From Bacterioplanes sp. (GTDB lineage: Bacteria > Pseudomonadota > Gammaproteobacteria > Pseudomonadales > Oceanobacteraceae): a stretch of 64,000 nucleotides of DNA. Where the stretch lies: the NCBI GenBank assembly GCA_014859445.1, contig JACUUC010000011.1:1-64000 (forward strand), given 5' to 3'. The notes below the pieces were generated by a model, which was not told the DNA's origin, made no database searches, and saw nothing but the letters and a program-made list of their open reading frames with translations. Position 1 is the stretch's first letter. Each line of letters begins with the position of its first letter. The translations under genes and the position numbers were made by a program. Below are positions 8,794 to 19,780 of the stretch, one piece after another.

Positions 8794-9444
8794 TTATTGG
8801 GCGTTATTACGTTGACGTGCGACAGCAGCCGCCATTTGATCAATAATGGGTTGAATCTGCGCATGCTTTACTTTCATTGCTGCACGTCCAGCCACCAATC
8901 GAGAGCTGACAGGCGCAATCAAATCGAGAGCTTCTAAACCATTGGCTTTTAACGTACTGCCCGTGTCGACAATATCGACGATCATGTCGGCCAGCCCCAT
9001 AATAGGCGCGAGTTCCATGCCACCATACAGCTTGATGATGTCCACTTGACGCCCTTGTTCGGCAAAGTAGCGCTTTGCCACATTGACGAATTTAGTCGCT
9101 ACCTTCAAACGGCCATGGGGCATCACAGCCCCCTTGAGCGCTGCTGTCATTAAACGACAAGTCGCAATATTCAAATCCAACGGCTCGCACAAATTGTCGC
9201 TGCCGTATTCCATCAATACGTCTTTACCCGCGACACCCAGATCCGCAGCACCGTATTCAACGTAAGTCGGCACATCGGTCGCACGAATCACCACCAGCTT
9301 GATGTGCTCGTGGTTCGTGTCAAAAATCAATTTACGGCTTTTATGAATGTCTTCCGCTGGATGAATGCCGGCTTCGGCCAACAAAGGGAGTGTATCGTCT
9401 AAAATACGGCCTTTCGACAATGCGATGGTCAACGGTTGAGTCAT
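8794..9444 (-). CDS. hisG: ATP phosphoribosyltransferase, short form
   Basis: First step of histidine synthesis, joining ATP and PRPP. At 216 residues it is the short HisG type, which lacks the C-terminal regulatory domain and in known cases works in a hetero-octamer with HisZ, a HisRS-like regulatory subunit. The N-terminal [10 protein letters not shown] segment and the PRPP-binding [13 protein letters not shown] segment are clear. HisZ is not in this window and must be encoded elsewhere if the usual arrangement holds. It is followed 10 bases later by hisD. Confidence 0.95.
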   Translation of the reverse strand: MTQPLTIALSKGRILDDTLPLLAEAGIHPAEDIHKSRKLIFDTNHEHIKLVVIRATDVPTYVEYGAADLGVAGKDVLMEYGSDNLCEPLDLNIATCRLMTAALKGAVMPHGRLKVATKFVNVAKRYFAEQGRQVDIIKLYGGMELAPIMGLADMIVDIVDTGSTLKANGLEALDLIAPVSSRLVAGRAAMKVKHAQIQPIIDQMAAAVARQRNNAQ

Positions 9445-9469
9445 ACAGTGCGCGTCCTCAGTAATGCGT

Positions 9470-10982
<1,513 letters not shown>

Positions 10983-11027
10983 GATTAGTCACCAAGTCAT
11001 TCAAGAAAGCGGGCAATCATAGCGGAT

Positions 11028-11375
11028 TTATTCCACCAGCTCCAATTCATCAAACACCATTTCAAGATCACTGATGGCGATGATTGGGCGCATAGCATCA
11101 GGAAGATGCTGCAATTGTAAGCGCACACCGACGTGAGTGGCGTAGCGCAACCAATCGAGTAGCAAGGCAACCGCCGCACTTGAAACTCCCGTTACCTGCG
11201 CCAAGTCCAAATGCCACGTCCCTCCCCGCGCTTGATCAATCAACCGCTCGCCTGGCTCGACCAAGGCAGCCACACTGAACAACGTCAAATCACCGCTCAA
11301 ACTGGCATGACTTGCATCAATGGCCTGCAACTGAGGCCCTGCCTCAGGCTGAGTACTCGTAGCTTTGCTGACCAT
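11028..11375 (-). CDS. mlaB: STAS-domain protein MlaB
   Basis: Cytoplasmic STAS-domain subunit that binds the MlaF ATPase and stabilises the MlaFEDB inner-membrane lipid transporter. The protein is 115 residues with a single STAS fold; the segment VTGVSSAAVALLLDWLRYA carries the conserved loop that contacts MlaF. Its ATG overlaps the mlaD stop codon by one base (TAATG), leaving no room for mlaC, which normally lies between them. STAS proteins diverge strongly, so the name leans on position. Confidence 0.85.
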   Translation of the reverse strand: MVSKATSTQPEAGPQLQAIDASHASLSGDLTLFSVAALVEPGERLIDQARGGTWHLDLAQVTGVSSAAVALLLDWLRYATHVGVRLQLQHLPDAMRPIIAISDLEMVFDELELVE

Positions 11376-11836
11376 TATTGCCCCGCGCTATTGAATAAAA
11401 AACGGCCAATCAGCTCTTCTAGGACAATGCCTGACTGCGTGTCCTCAATCCAATCGCCATCGGTTAAATACTCGTCCTCAGCCCCTACGGTCAATCCAAT
11501 GTATTTTTCACCCAACAGCCCAGCCGTTAAAATGGCCGCCGAGCTATCACGCGATAACGTGCGCATTTTTTGCGTACTGATCTCCATCTCAACCACCGCC
11601 GCATACCACTCCGGATCCAGCGTGATGCGTGTCACTCGACCAATGGTGACACCCGACATAGAGACTTTTGCTCGTTCGTTCAAACCTGCTAGGTTTTCAA
11701 AACGCGCTTTTAAGGTGTATGTCTCACCCTGTGCGCTATGGGTTAAGCCACTGACCCTCAACGCCATCAACACCATGGCAATGACACCCAACAACATAAA
11801 AATCCCGACCGACAATTCCACTGTACGCATGCGCAT
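11375..11836 (-). CDS. mlaD: MCE-domain lipid-binding protein MlaD
   Basis: Periplasmic, membrane-anchored MCE protein that forms the hexameric ring of the Mla phospholipid transporter. A single N-terminal membrane anchor (about residues 8-27) is followed by an MCE domain with the typical FENLAGLNERAKVSMSGV segment and the GLLGEKYIGL motif. The length is 153 residues, shorter than E. coli MlaD (183) and similar to many gammaproteobacterial versions. It starts two bases after the mlaE stop codon. Confidence 0.94.
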   Translation of the reverse strand: MRMRTVELSVGIFMLLGVIAMVLMALRVSGLTHSAQGETYTLKARFENLAGLNERAKVSMSGVTIGRVTRITLDPEWYAAVVEMEISTQKMRTLSRDSSAAILTAGLLGEKYIGLTVGAEDEYLTDGDWIEDTQSGIVLEELIGRFLFNSAGQ

Positions 11837-11837
11837 C

Positions 11838-12620
11838 TTACAAGCCTCCCAGCATGGCTGCTGTTAATACAAAATCCAAACCCAATACCGCCAATGACGA
11901 TAACACCACCGTCTGTGTCGTCGATTTACCAATGCCTTCTGCCGTAGGAACCGCATCAAACCCTTGATACACCGCAATCCACGTAACCACCACGCCAAAA
12001 ACCAACGACTTGATCAGACCTTTAATGACATCGTCATAAAAGACAACCGCCGCCTGCATATTACCCCAATACGCACCATCGTCGATGCCGATCATATCCA
12101 CCGCCACAAACGCACCACCCCAAATACCAACAACACTGAACAGTGCTGCCAAAATAGGCATAGCGACAATGCCAGCCCATAACCGAGGCGTGATCACGCG
12201 CTTTAATGGATCAACACCCATCATCTCCATCGCTGACAACTGATCTGTGGCTTTCATTAACCCGATCTCAGCCGTCAGCGCCGAGCCAGCTCGTCCGGCA
12301 AACAGCAGCGCGGTCAATACGGGACCCAGCTCGCGTAATAAGGTTAAAGCCACCATGGTACCGAGCGCCGCCTCAGAGCCGAAACTGACTAAAATACTGT
12401 AGCCTTGCAGAGCCAGCACCATGCCCACAAAAAAACCGGCCACAATCACAATCGACAGTGACCGTACGCCGAGCGCATGAATTTGTTTAATAAATTCACC
12501 AAATCCCGCACTGCCAGGCCCGCCCCACAACAGTGAGCGCGCAAAAAAAACCGTCGCACGACCCAGCGACGTCAGCGTTTGAACGCCATGCTGCCCCACA
12601 CGTTGCACAAAGCGAATCAT
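11838..12620 (-). CDS. mlaE: Mla transporter permease MlaE
   Basis: Inner-membrane permease of the MlaFEDB ABC transporter, which moves phospholipids between the outer and inner membranes. The 260-residue protein has about five hydrophobic spans and the family's conserved segments GREVGPVLTALL-like (here RELGPVLTALLFAGRAGSA) and MEMMGVDPLKRVITPR. The start codon overlaps the mlaF stop codon (ATGA), so translation is probably coupled. Confidence 0.95.
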   Translation of the reverse strand: MIRFVQRVGQHGVQTLTSLGRATVFFARSLLWGGPGSAGFGEFIKQIHALGVRSLSIVIVAGFFVGMVLALQGYSILVSFGSEAALGTMVALTLLRELGPVLTALLFAGRAGSALTAEIGLMKATDQLSAMEMMGVDPLKRVITPRLWAGIVAMPILAALFSVVGIWGGAFVAVDMIGIDDGAYWGNMQAAVVFYDDVIKGLIKSLVFGVVVTWIAVYQGFDAVPTAEGIGKSTTQTVVLSSLAVLGLDFVLTAAMLGGL

Positions 12621-13432
12621 GATCGCGTTACTCCTTGCAAAATATCATCACGATAATCGCTGGCCGGATAATGGAAGGCCACAGGACCATCAGCATCCCC
12701 CTGCAAAAACTGTTTTACTTCGGCATTGCCATGCTGGCGCAACGCGTCAGGAGTATCAAAACCAATCACCTTACCTCCTGACAGAATGCACAAATAATCC
12801 GCAATCGCACAAGACTCCTCAACATCGTGCGATACCAGCAAACTGGTCAGACCTAAGGCTTCATTTAAGCCTTTGATTAATTTCACAATCATGGCCATTG
12901 AAATTGGATCAAGACCGGTAAATGGCTCGTCGTACATGATCATTTCGGGATCCATAGCAATCGACCGCGCCAACGCGACTCGACGCGCCATGCCACCAGA
13001 CAACTCACTGGGTTGCAAATCACGCGCACCACGCAAACCAACGGCTTCTAACTTCATCAGCACCAAATCTCGAATCATCGATTCCGATAAATTGGTGTGC
13101 ACACGCAACGGAAAGGCGATGTTATCGAACACGTTCAAATCCGTGAACAAGGCACCCGTTTGAAAAAGCATCCCCATTTTACGGCGTCGTAATTCAAACA
13201 ATTGAGCCCTCGATAAGCCATCAAGGCGCGTACCATCGACAATCACATGCCCATGCTCTGGTACCAACTGCCCACCAATAAGGCGCAATAACGTCGTTTT
13301 TCCTGTGCCACTGGGTCCCATGATGGCGGTGACCTTCCCGCGTGGAAACGACACGTCTAACTCATCAAATATACGACGACCTGAACGGTAAAAGGTCAGC
13401 CCCTTGATCGTTACGTAGGGATCGGTTATCAC
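12617..13432 (-). CDS. mlaF: Mla transporter ATPase MlaF
   Basis: ABC ATPase energising Mla lipid transport. Walker A is GPSGTGKTT, the signature is LSGGMARR and Walker B is MIMYDEPFTGLDP. I place the start at the GTG at 13432, preceded by GGAGGCAGG; this gives a 271-residue protein matching MlaF length. The frame is open to an ATG at 13540, but the extra 36 residues have no family similarity. It is the first gene of the mla-ibaG-murA-hisGDC run and is divergent from kdsD, with about 260 bases between. Confidence 0.94.
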   Translation of the reverse strand: MITDPYVTIKGLTFYRSGRRIFDELDVSFPRGKVTAIMGPSGTGKTTLLRLIGGQLVPEHGHVIVDGTRLDGLSRAQLFELRRRKMGMLFQTGALFTDLNVFDNIAFPLRVHTNLSESMIRDLVLMKLEAVGLRGARDLQPSELSGGMARRVALARSIAMDPEMIMYDEPFTGLDPISMAMIVKLIKGLNEALGLTSLLVSHDVEESCAIADYLCILSGGKVIGFDTPDALRQHGNAEVKQFLQGDADGPVAFHYPASDYRDDILQGVTRS

Positions 13433-13540
13433 CCTGCCTCCAGTTACAATAAATACACACAATGTCAACATGCAGCATAACGGATTACTCGCACCCCACC
13501 AATCACTGTTGGTAAAAGGCGGAAAAACGCTGCGTTGCAA

Positions 13541-13568
13541 TTGCGTGAAGAATTACCTACGGTACAAT
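13541..13568 (+). promoter_or_regulatory. Candidate sigma-70 promoter for kdsD-lpt-rpoN genes
   Basis: TTGCGT at 13541-13546 and TACAAT at 13563-13568 are separated by 16 bases in the mlaF-kdsD divergent region, about 125 bases upstream of the kdsD start. The -10 element matches consensus in five of six bases; the -35 is moderate. No experimental support. Confidence 0.4.
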
Positions 13569-13692
13569 GCCTACCAACAAGACTTTATGCACAACTTGGC
13601 CCTATGAACCATTAAGCCCGTTAACACTCTGTATCTTTCGGCCTTTATGCCTAAGTAGTGCGTTTCATTATGATTACCAACATGGCTACCTC

Positions 13693-14670
13693 ATGAGCAT
13701 CAATTACGATTTCGACTTTATTCAATCGGGACAGCGTACCATTCACATTGAACAACAAGCCGTTGCCGCTCTCGCACCTCGCATTGATCAATCCTTTACA
13801 CTGGCTTGTCAATTGTTATTGCAATGCACTGGCCGTATCGTCGTCACCGGCATGGGCAAGTCCGGTCACGTCGGAAATAAAATCGCCGCCACACTCGCCA
13901 GCACCGGCTCCCCCGCCTTTTTTGTTCACCCAGGGGAAGCAAGCCACGGCGACATGGGTATGATCACACCCAACGATGTGGTTATTGCCCTGTCTAATTC
14001 AGGCGAAACGGCCGAAGTAACCAGCTTATTGCCCTTGCTCAAGCGCATGGGCACCGCCTTAATCAGCATTACTGGAAATCCTAACTCAACCCTCGCTAAC
14101 GCCGCCAGCAGCCACTTAAACACCGCCGTCGACCAAGAAGCCTGCCCACTGGATTTAGCACCCACATCGTCAACAACGACCGCGTTAGTAATGGGGGACG
14201 CCCTTGCCATCGCCTTACTCGAAGCGCGCGGATTTACGGCCGAAGACTTTGCGTTCTCCCATCCAGGCGGCTCACTGGGGCGACGCCTGCTACTAAAAGT
14301 CGAAGACATCATGCACGGTGGCAAACAAATTCCTGTCGTTACCGTAGAAACCAAACTGTCACAAGCATTGCTCGAAGTCACCTCAAAAGGCTTAGGCATG
14401 ACCACGGTTCAATCGGCCAATGGTGATCTCATCGGAATTTTCACCGATGGCGATCTGCGTCGCGCCATTGATCATGGCATTGATATCCATACCGCCACCA
14501 TGCTCGACGTCATGACCGCGCACTGCAAAACAACTCAGCCTAACGCACTCGCCGCAGAAGCGTTAAAAATCATGGAAGACAACAAGATCAATGCTCTCGT
14601 GGTCATGGACGAATCGCGCGTCGTCGGTGTCATCAACATGCATGACCTGTTGCGCGCAGGCGTATTGTAA
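13693..14670 (+). CDS. kdsD: D-arabinose 5-phosphate isomerase
   Basis: Interconverts ribulose 5-phosphate and arabinose 5-phosphate, the first step to KDO for lipopolysaccharide. A SIS domain fills the N-terminal half (VVTGMGKSGHVGNKIAATLA, then ALSNSGETAEV), followed by two CBS domains from about residue 205 to the end. The ATG at 13693 gives 325 residues, close to E. coli KdsD (328); an upstream extension to 13567 has no similarity. Its stop codon overlaps the lptC start by one base; kdsC, which usually intervenes, is absent. Confidence 0.95.
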   Translation: MSINYDFDFIQSGQRTIHIEQQAVAALAPRIDQSFTLACQLLLQCTGRIVVTGMGKSGHVGNKIAATLASTGSPAFFVHPGEASHGDMGMITPNDVVIALSNSGETAEVTSLLPLLKRMGTALISITGNPNSTLANAASSHLNTAVDQEACPLDLAPTSSTTTALVMGDALAIALLEARGFTAEDFAFSHPGGSLGRRLLLKVEDIMHGGKQIPVVTVETKLSQALLEVTSKGLGMTTVQSANGDLIGIFTDGDLRRAIDHGIDIHTATMLDVMTAHCKTTQPNALAAEALKIMEDNKINALVVMDESRVVGVINMHDLLRAGVL

Positions 14671-15236
14671 TGCGCAAGCGCTATTGGCTGTTGTTATCGA
14701 CCCTGCTCTTTGGCGCGGCACTGTTATTCGTTGAACGCTATACCCATCAAGCCAGTGATCGCTTGGTGGGTGAAGACACCGACGAAGCCGAGTTTTTCGG
14801 TGAGCAACTGATTAATCGTTATTACAACCGCGAGGGACGATTACAACAGACCATTATCGCATCACAGTCAGCCAGCTACCCTCAGCGCCAGGTCACGGAG
14901 TTTATCCTGCCAGAAATCGCCACCACCGATGACCAAGGCCAAGACTGGCACATTCGTTCGGAGCACGGACACCTAAACGAAACGGAGCAGCAGCTCCACT
15001 TCAAACAACAGGTGATCGTACGTAGCCTAGACGATCACAATCCGATGCGCCTGACCACAGACTTTTTGCTGTACCATGTTGATCAGCAACACGCCAATAC
15101 CGATGAATGGGTACGCCTACAAAGTCGAGACAGCGAAACCACCGCCATCGGACTCCATCTGGATATTCCACAACAGCATTTACAACTGCATTCTGAGGTA
15201 ACGACACGCCATGTTCCCGTTTCTCGCCCTGAATAG
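14670..15236 (+). CDS. lptC: LPS export protein LptC
   Basis: Bitopic inner-membrane protein that receives LPS from LptB2FG and passes it to LptA. A single N-terminal membrane span (about residues 5-22) precedes a periplasmic domain with the family's early motif FFGEQLINRYYNREG and repeated beta-strand pattern. Length 188 is typical. It starts within the kdsD stop codon and overlaps lptA by 26 bases, a compact arrangement also seen in E. coli for lptC-lptA. Confidence 0.93.
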   Translation: MRKRYWLLLSTLLFGAALLFVERYTHQASDRLVGEDTDEAEFFGEQLINRYYNREGRLQQTIIASQSASYPQRQVTEFILPEIATTDDQGQDWHIRSEHGHLNETEQQLHFKQQVIVRSLDDHNPMRLTTDFLLYHVDQQHANTDEWVRLQSRDSETTAIGLHLDIPQQHLQLHSEVTTRHVPVSRPE

Positions 15237-15762
15237 AAACCACTTACGCGGTTTCATCATCAGCCTCGGCTTGAGTGTCAGCGTCACGGCAACCGCATTG
15301 CCAAGCGACATCCATGAAGAAATCCACATTTCCGCTGATCGTGCTGAAATGGATCGTCGCCAAGGCGTTGTTACCTACATTGGCGACGTCGTACTGACCC
15401 AAGGCACATTAAAAATTGAGGCAGATCGCATCACTCTGCATCGCGGAGAAGAGCAATTAGATCGTGCCATTGCCATTGGCCAACCCGCGCGCTACCAACA
15501 GCAAATCGCCGAAAACGAACCGCTAACCTTTGCCGAAGCATTGCGCATCGATTATCTGGCCGCCGAAAACAACATCCACCTCCGTGGGCAAGCGCAGCTG
15601 GAACAGGAAGGCAATCTCATCCGTGGTGAGCACATCCATTACAATATGCTGGATGACATCATCAAAGCGCTGAATAACGACACCGATACCGAGCCAACCA
15701 ACCAACGCATTCAAGTCATCATCCAACCGCAACAGGTGCCTAATGAAAACCCTCAGCGCTAA
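15211..15762 (+). CDS. lptA: LPS transport periplasmic protein LptA
   Basis: Periplasmic beta-jellyroll protein that forms the bridge carrying LPS to the outer membrane. An N-terminal hydrophobic signal (about residues 14-30) is followed by the OstA fold: the segments [20 protein letters not shown] and [18 protein letters not shown] are typical. The protein is 183 residues. It overlaps both lptC (26 bases) and lptB (20 bases), implying tight translational coupling across the three genes. Confidence 0.93.
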   Translation: MFPFLALNRNHLRGFIISLGLSVSVTATALPSDIHEEIHISADRAEMDRRQGVVTYIGDVVLTQGTLKIEADRITLHRGEEQLDRAIAIGQPARYQQQIAENEPLTFAEALRIDYLAAENNIHLRGQAQLEQEGNLIRGEHIHYNMLDDIIKALNNDTDTEPTNQRIQVIIQPQQVPNENPQR

Positions 15763-16468
15763 GCATTTGGCCAAGAGTTACAATGGCCGCCCGGTTGTCA
15801 AGGACGTATCAATGACCGTCGAAAGTGGTCAAATCGTGGGATTATTAGGTCCGAATGGCGCGGGAAAAACCACCTGCTTTTATATGATTGTCAATTTAGT
15901 GCAAGCCGACAAAGGACGCGTCACCATCGATGGTGAAGACATCAGTCATCTGCCCATGCATGGTCGAGCGCAGCGTGGTATTGGCTATCTACCACAAGAA
16001 GCGTCGATTTTTCGCAAGCTATCTGTCGCCGATAACATTCTTGCCATCCTCGAAACGCGTAAAGATCTCAACAAAATACAGCGCCAAGCGAAACTGGAAT
16101 CCTTGCTGGATGAGTTTCATATCCAGCACATTCGTAACAACTTAGGCATGTCATTATCCGGCGGTGAACGTCGACGTGTTGAAATTGCACGTGCGCTCGC
16201 GGCCGAACCCGCATTCATTCTACTGGATGAACCGTTCGCCGGTGTGGATCCAATTTCGGTCGCCGACATCATGGACATCATTCGGCAACTGAAACAGCGT
16301 GGCATCGGTGTCTTGATTACCGATCACAATGTTCGTGAAACCCTCGCTATTTGTGAAAAAGCCTATATCGTAGGCGGCGGTCACATTATTGCCGAAGGCA
16401 CCGCCGACGAAGTACTGGCGAATGAGCAAGTTCGCAATGTGTATTTGGGGCATGATTTCCGCTTATAA
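15743..16468 (+). CDS. lptB: LPS export ABC transporter ATPase LptB
   Basis: Cytosolic ATPase that powers LPS extraction with LptF and LptG, which are not in this window. Walker A is GPNGAGKTT, the signature is LSGGERRR, Walker B is [12 protein letters not shown], and the switch histidine is in TDHNVRET. Length (241) equals that of E. coli LptB. The start lies inside lptA. About 130 bases separate its end from rpoN. Confidence 0.97.
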   Translation: MKTLSAKHLAKSYNGRPVVKDVSMTVESGQIVGLLGPNGAGKTTCFYMIVNLVQADKGRVTIDGEDISHLPMHGRAQRGIGYLPQEASIFRKLSVADNILAILETRKDLNKIQRQAKLESLLDEFHIQHIRNNLGMSLSGGERRRVEIARALAAEPAFILLDEPFAGVDPISVADIMDIIRQLKQRGIGVLITDHNVRETLAICEKAYIVGGGHIIAEGTADEVLANEQVRNVYLGHDFRL

Positions 16469-16551
16469 AACAAAATACTGACACACCGCAGGTATTGGCA
16501 TTTTTTGTGCAAAAGTTTTTCGTAAAGCATTCCAACCTGCAGCGACTGACC

Positions 16552-16557
16552 TATAAT
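16552..16557 (+). promoter_or_regulatory. Candidate -10 element upstream of rpoN
   Basis: A perfect TATAAT lies 45 bases before the rpoN start in the lptB-rpoN gap. No clear TTGACA-like element is at the ideal distance, so this is only a candidate internal promoter giving rpoN and the downstream genes expression independent of the lpt genes. Confidence 0.35.
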
Positions 16558-16601
16558 GCCCTTAAAGGCCATGCCGTATTCAAGGTAACTGTTATAACGC
16601 T

Positions 16602-18095
16602 ATGAAAGCATCCCTTCAGCTAAAAATGGGTCAGCAACTGACAATGACCCCGCAGCTGCAACAAGCCATCCGCTTGTTACAATTGTCGACGCTCGATTTA
16701 CAACACGAAATTCAAGAAGCACTCGACTCAAACCCTCTGCTCGAAACAGAAGAACACGACGAGCCCACCGAAGCACCGAATAACGAATACGAACAACACA
16801 GCAGTGTCAGTGAACTCAACTCAGAACGCGAGCGCAGCACAGACGACAGTCAGCATGAATTAGACGATCAATGGGCCGATGATAAGATCCCGGACGATCT
16901 TCCTCTAGACAGTGACTGGGACGACACCTATCAGCCCAGCGCCAGCGTTGCCAGTAGCGGCCCCGTCAGTGATGACAACTTCGACTACGATGCCCGCCAT
17001 GCCACGACAGACAATCTACAAGATCACATTCTATGGCAGCTGAACTTGACGCCCATGTCAGACACCGACCGAGAAATTGCCTTTATGCTGGTGGATGGGC
17101 TCGACGACGAAGGGTATTTACACACCACCGTCGATGATGTCCTCGACAGCATCGACCCGGCTTTAGAGGTCGAGGAAGACGAAGTCATGGCGGTTCTACA
17201 CCGTTTACAACAATTCGATCCTGCCGGAGTGTTTGCTCGCGACCTACGAGAGTGCTTATTGTTGCAACTCAATCAGCTGGCGGAAGACACACCTTGGCTG
17301 GCTCAAGCCAAGCTGGTTATTCGCGAATACATCGACTTATTGGGAAATCGTGATTACCCAACATTATTACGCAAGACCAAACTCAAAGAAGATGATTTGA
17401 AAGCCATCTTACGGCTCATCAAAGAATTAAACCCCAAGCCCGGTTCCAGCATCAGCTCGGAACAAGCAGAATACGTCATTCCAGATGTGATTGTCCGGCA
17501 GGTCAACGACAGCTGGCGCGTGGAATTGAACCCCGACATCGCCCCCAAGTTGCGAGTCAACAACGACTACGCCGCCCTGATCAAGCGTGCCGACAACAGT
17601 GCCGACAACACCTATTTAAAAGACAACTTACAAGAAGCACGTTGGTTTATTAAAAGTCTACAAAGTCGAAATGACACCTTACTCAAAGTGGCCAGTAAAA
17701 TCGTTGAATACCAAATCGACTTTTTTGAGCAAGGTCCGGAAGCCATGAAACCATTGGTCTTGCATGACATTGCCGATGCTGTTGGTATGCACGAATCCAC
17801 CATATCACGGGTGACTACGCAAAAATTCATGCATACGCCACGTGGCATCTTTGAATTAAAATACTTTTTCTCTAGCCATGTGAGTACTGACAGCGGTGGT
17901 GAATGTTCATCCACCGCCATTCGTGCCATGATTAAAAAACTGATTGCTGAGGAAAATACACGCAAACCACTCAGTGACAATAAGATCGCTGCATTATTGG
18001 GCGACAAAGGCATTAACGTTGCACGGCGCACGGTGGCTAAATACCGTGAAGCCATGTTGATTCCACCATCGAACGAACGAAAACAACTGATCTAA
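16602..18095 (+). CDS. rpoN: RNA polymerase sigma-54 factor
   Basis: Alternative sigma factor for -24/-12 promoters, which need AAA+ activators; it typically controls nitrogen assimilation, pili and flagella. Region I at residues 1-50 is glutamine- and leucine-rich ([20 protein letters not shown]). An acidic region II spans about 50-125. The core-binding domain follows, and the C-terminal DNA-binding part contains the RpoN box [10 protein letters not shown]. The 497-residue length is normal. The order rpoN-hpf-ptsN-rapZ-npr is the standard gammaproteobacterial arrangement. Confidence 0.97.
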   Translation: MKASLQLKMGQQLTMTPQLQQAIRLLQLSTLDLQHEIQEALDSNPLLETEEHDEPTEAPNNEYEQHSSVSELNSERERSTDDSQHELDDQWADDKIPDDLPLDSDWDDTYQPSASVASSGPVSDDNFDYDARHATTDNLQDHILWQLNLTPMSDTDREIAFMLVDGLDDEGYLHTTVDDVLDSIDPALEVEEDEVMAVLHRLQQFDPAGVFARDLRECLLLQLNQLAEDTPWLAQAKLVIREYIDLLGNRDYPTLLRKTKLKEDDLKAILRLIKELNPKPGSSISSEQAEYVIPDVIVRQVNDSWRVELNPDIAPKLRVNNDYAALIKRADNSADNTYLKDNLQEARWFIKSLQSRNDTLLKVASKIVEYQIDFFEQGPEAMKPLVLHDIADAVGMHESTISRVTTQKFMHTPRGIFELKYFFSSHVSTDSGGECSSTAIRAMIKKLIAEENTRKPLSDNKIAALLGDKGINVARRTVAKYREAMLIPPSNERKQLI

Positions 18096-18117
18096 CCAGC
18101 ACATAAGGAGTCTGGAT

Positions 18118-18417
18118 ATGAAAATAAACATCAGCGGCCACCATGTAGAAGTGACGGATGCATTGAACACCTACGTTGAAGAAAAAATGGCAAAAATCAC
18201 TCGCCATTTCGACCACATCACCACAGGACAAGTCACATTAACGGTTGAAAAAACAGGACAAAAAGCCGAGGCCACGATTCACGTCAGTGGTGCCGACATT
18301 CATGCTAGCTGCCAACAAGACGACATGTATGCTGCGATCGACTCCATGATCGAAAAGCTGGACCGTCAAGTCTTGAAACACAAAGAAAAAACCGTAGCAC
18401 GTCAACACGGACACTGA
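18118..18417 (+). CDS. hpf: Ribosome hibernation promoting factor, short form
   Basis: At 99 residues this is the short HPF type, which binds the 30S decoding centre and, with RMF in E. coli, promotes 100S dimers in stationary phase. The motif MKINISGHHVEVTDALNTYVEEK at the start and the FDHITTGQVTLTVEK strand are typical. AAGGAG lies 8 bases before the ATG. The stop codon is one base before the ptsN start, so the two are co-translated. Confidence 0.95.
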   Translation: MKINISGHHVEVTDALNTYVEEKMAKITRHFDHITTGQVTLTVEKTGQKAEATIHVSGADIHASCQQDDMYAAIDSMIEKLDRQVLKHKEKTVARQHGH

Positions 18418-18418
18418 T

Positions 18419-18877
18419 ATGACCATTGGCATCGTAGACATCTTGGCCCCCGAACACTGTTTAGTCGATCAAGCCATCTCCAGCAAAAAGAAACTGCTCG
18501 AATTCCTTGGAGATTATCTTGGCAAGCAACTTCACGTGGGCAGTAGTGATGATGTTTACGAACGCTTACTGACACGCGAACGCATGGGCAGTACCGGCAT
18601 AGGCGAAGGCGTTGCCATTCCTCACTGCCGGCTAAAACAATGCCAACACGCGTTCGCCGTGTTACTGACGTTACCGGAACCCATCGATTTTGACGCCATT
18701 GACCATCGTCCAGTGGATTTAGTCTTTACCCTTGTTGTGCCAGAAGAAGCGACGGACGAACACTTACAATTACTCGCCGTTGTCGCCAGCAATTTCAGTA
18801 ACGCTGAATATCGACAAGCCTTGCGCAACGCCCCAAATAACCAACAACTGTATCAACGCGCCATCAGTCAATTCTAA
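18419..18877 (+). CDS. ptsN: Nitrogen PTS enzyme IIA
   Basis: EIIA-Ntr, the terminal phosphoacceptor of the regulatory nitrogen phosphotransferase chain; in relatives it controls potassium transport and sigma-54-linked processes rather than sugar uptake. The 152-residue PTS EIIA type-2 domain carries the phosphorylated histidine H69 in GVAIPHCR, with the surrounding MGSTGIGEG motif. The partner NPr is encoded 0.9 kb downstream; the first enzyme, PtsP, is not in this window. Confidence 0.96.
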   Translation: MTIGIVDILAPEHCLVDQAISSKKKLLEFLGDYLGKQLHVGSSDDVYERLLTRERMGSTGIGEGVAIPHCRLKQCQHAFAVLLTLPEPIDFDAIDHRPVDLVFTLVVPEEATDEHLQLLAVVASNFSNAEYRQALRNAPNNQQLYQRAISQF

Positions 18878-18910
18878 TCGACCTACGTTCCTGTTAAAGG
18901 AGGAGGCAGC

Positions 18911-19771
18911 ATGCGCTTAGTCGTTATCAGTGGTCGCTCTGGATCAGGAAAATCCAGCGCGTTGCACGTGTTAGAAGATTTGGGGTTCTATTGCATCGAT
19001 AATTTGCCCATTTCTTTGCTACCCTCACTGGCCAGCATGACCCAGCAAGATACGCGCTTAAGCAAAGTGGCGGTGAGTATTGATGCGCGCAATCTGTCTA
19101 TTTCCAGCGAACGCATCAATGACGTGTTATTGGAGTTACCGCATGAAGAATATCACCTTGATGTGGTGTATTTAGACGCTTCAGAACCGATATTATTACA
19201 GCGCTTCAGTGCCACTCGACGCAAACACCCACTCACCAGCGCAACGCTCTCCTTAGCCGAAGCCATTGCGGAAGAACAAGCACTGCTGGAGCCGCTGGCG
19301 AATATGGCAGACCTCGTACTCGACACCACCAATATGTCGGTACACGAACTACGCAGCCTCATCAAATTACGCGTAGCCGACCGCCAAGGTGAAGACATTG
19401 CCATCCTGTTTGAATCGTTCGGATTCAAACATGGCATTCCCATCGATGCCGATTACGTCTTTGACGTGCGCAATTTGCCCAATCCCTATTGGCAGATGGA
19501 GTTACGCCCCTATAATGGTCAACAAGAACCCATACAACGGTTTTTAGAAGAACAGCCTGATGTGGCTCGCATGCAACGCGATATCAGCTATTTTATTGAA
19601 CAGTGGCTACCCGGATTTATCGATAACAATCGCAGCTATATGACCATTGCCATTGGCTGTACCGGCGGGCAACACCGCTCGGTCTATATGGCCGAACAGC
19701 TCACTGCTTATTTTAAACAAGGATACGCCAATGTGCAGGTACGACATCGCGAATTACCGTCGGCAGATTAG
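18911..19771 (+). CDS. rapZ: RNase adapter RapZ (P-loop ATPase)
   Basis: Nucleotide-binding protein that in E. coli directs RNase E to the sRNA GlmZ and so sets glucosamine-6-phosphate synthase levels. An N-terminal kinase-like domain carries Walker A GRSGSGKSS (residues 8-16). The C-terminal domain has the conserved GCTGGQHRSVYMAE segment. The length of 286 residues is standard. A very strong ribosome binding site, AAAGGAGGAGG, precedes the ATG, unlike the weak sites of its neighbours ptsN and npr. Confidence 0.95.
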   Translation: MRLVVISGRSGSGKSSALHVLEDLGFYCIDNLPISLLPSLASMTQQDTRLSKVAVSIDARNLSISSERINDVLLELPHEEYHLDVVYLDASEPILLQRFSATRRKHPLTSATLSLAEAIAEEQALLEPLANMADLVLDTTNMSVHELRSLIKLRVADRQGEDIAILFESFGFKHGIPIDADYVFDVRNLPNPYWQMELRPYNGQQEPIQRFLEEQPDVARMQRDISYFIEQWLPGFIDNNRSYMTIAIGCTGGQHRSVYMAEQLTAYFKQGYANVQVRHRELPSAD

Positions 19772-19780
19772 GTTAAACTC

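Noticed and set aside
11211-11867. Plus-strand open frame of 218 codons opposite mlaB and mlaD
   Set aside because: It spans two real genes and the mlaD-mlaE junction on the other strand and has no domain-like features.
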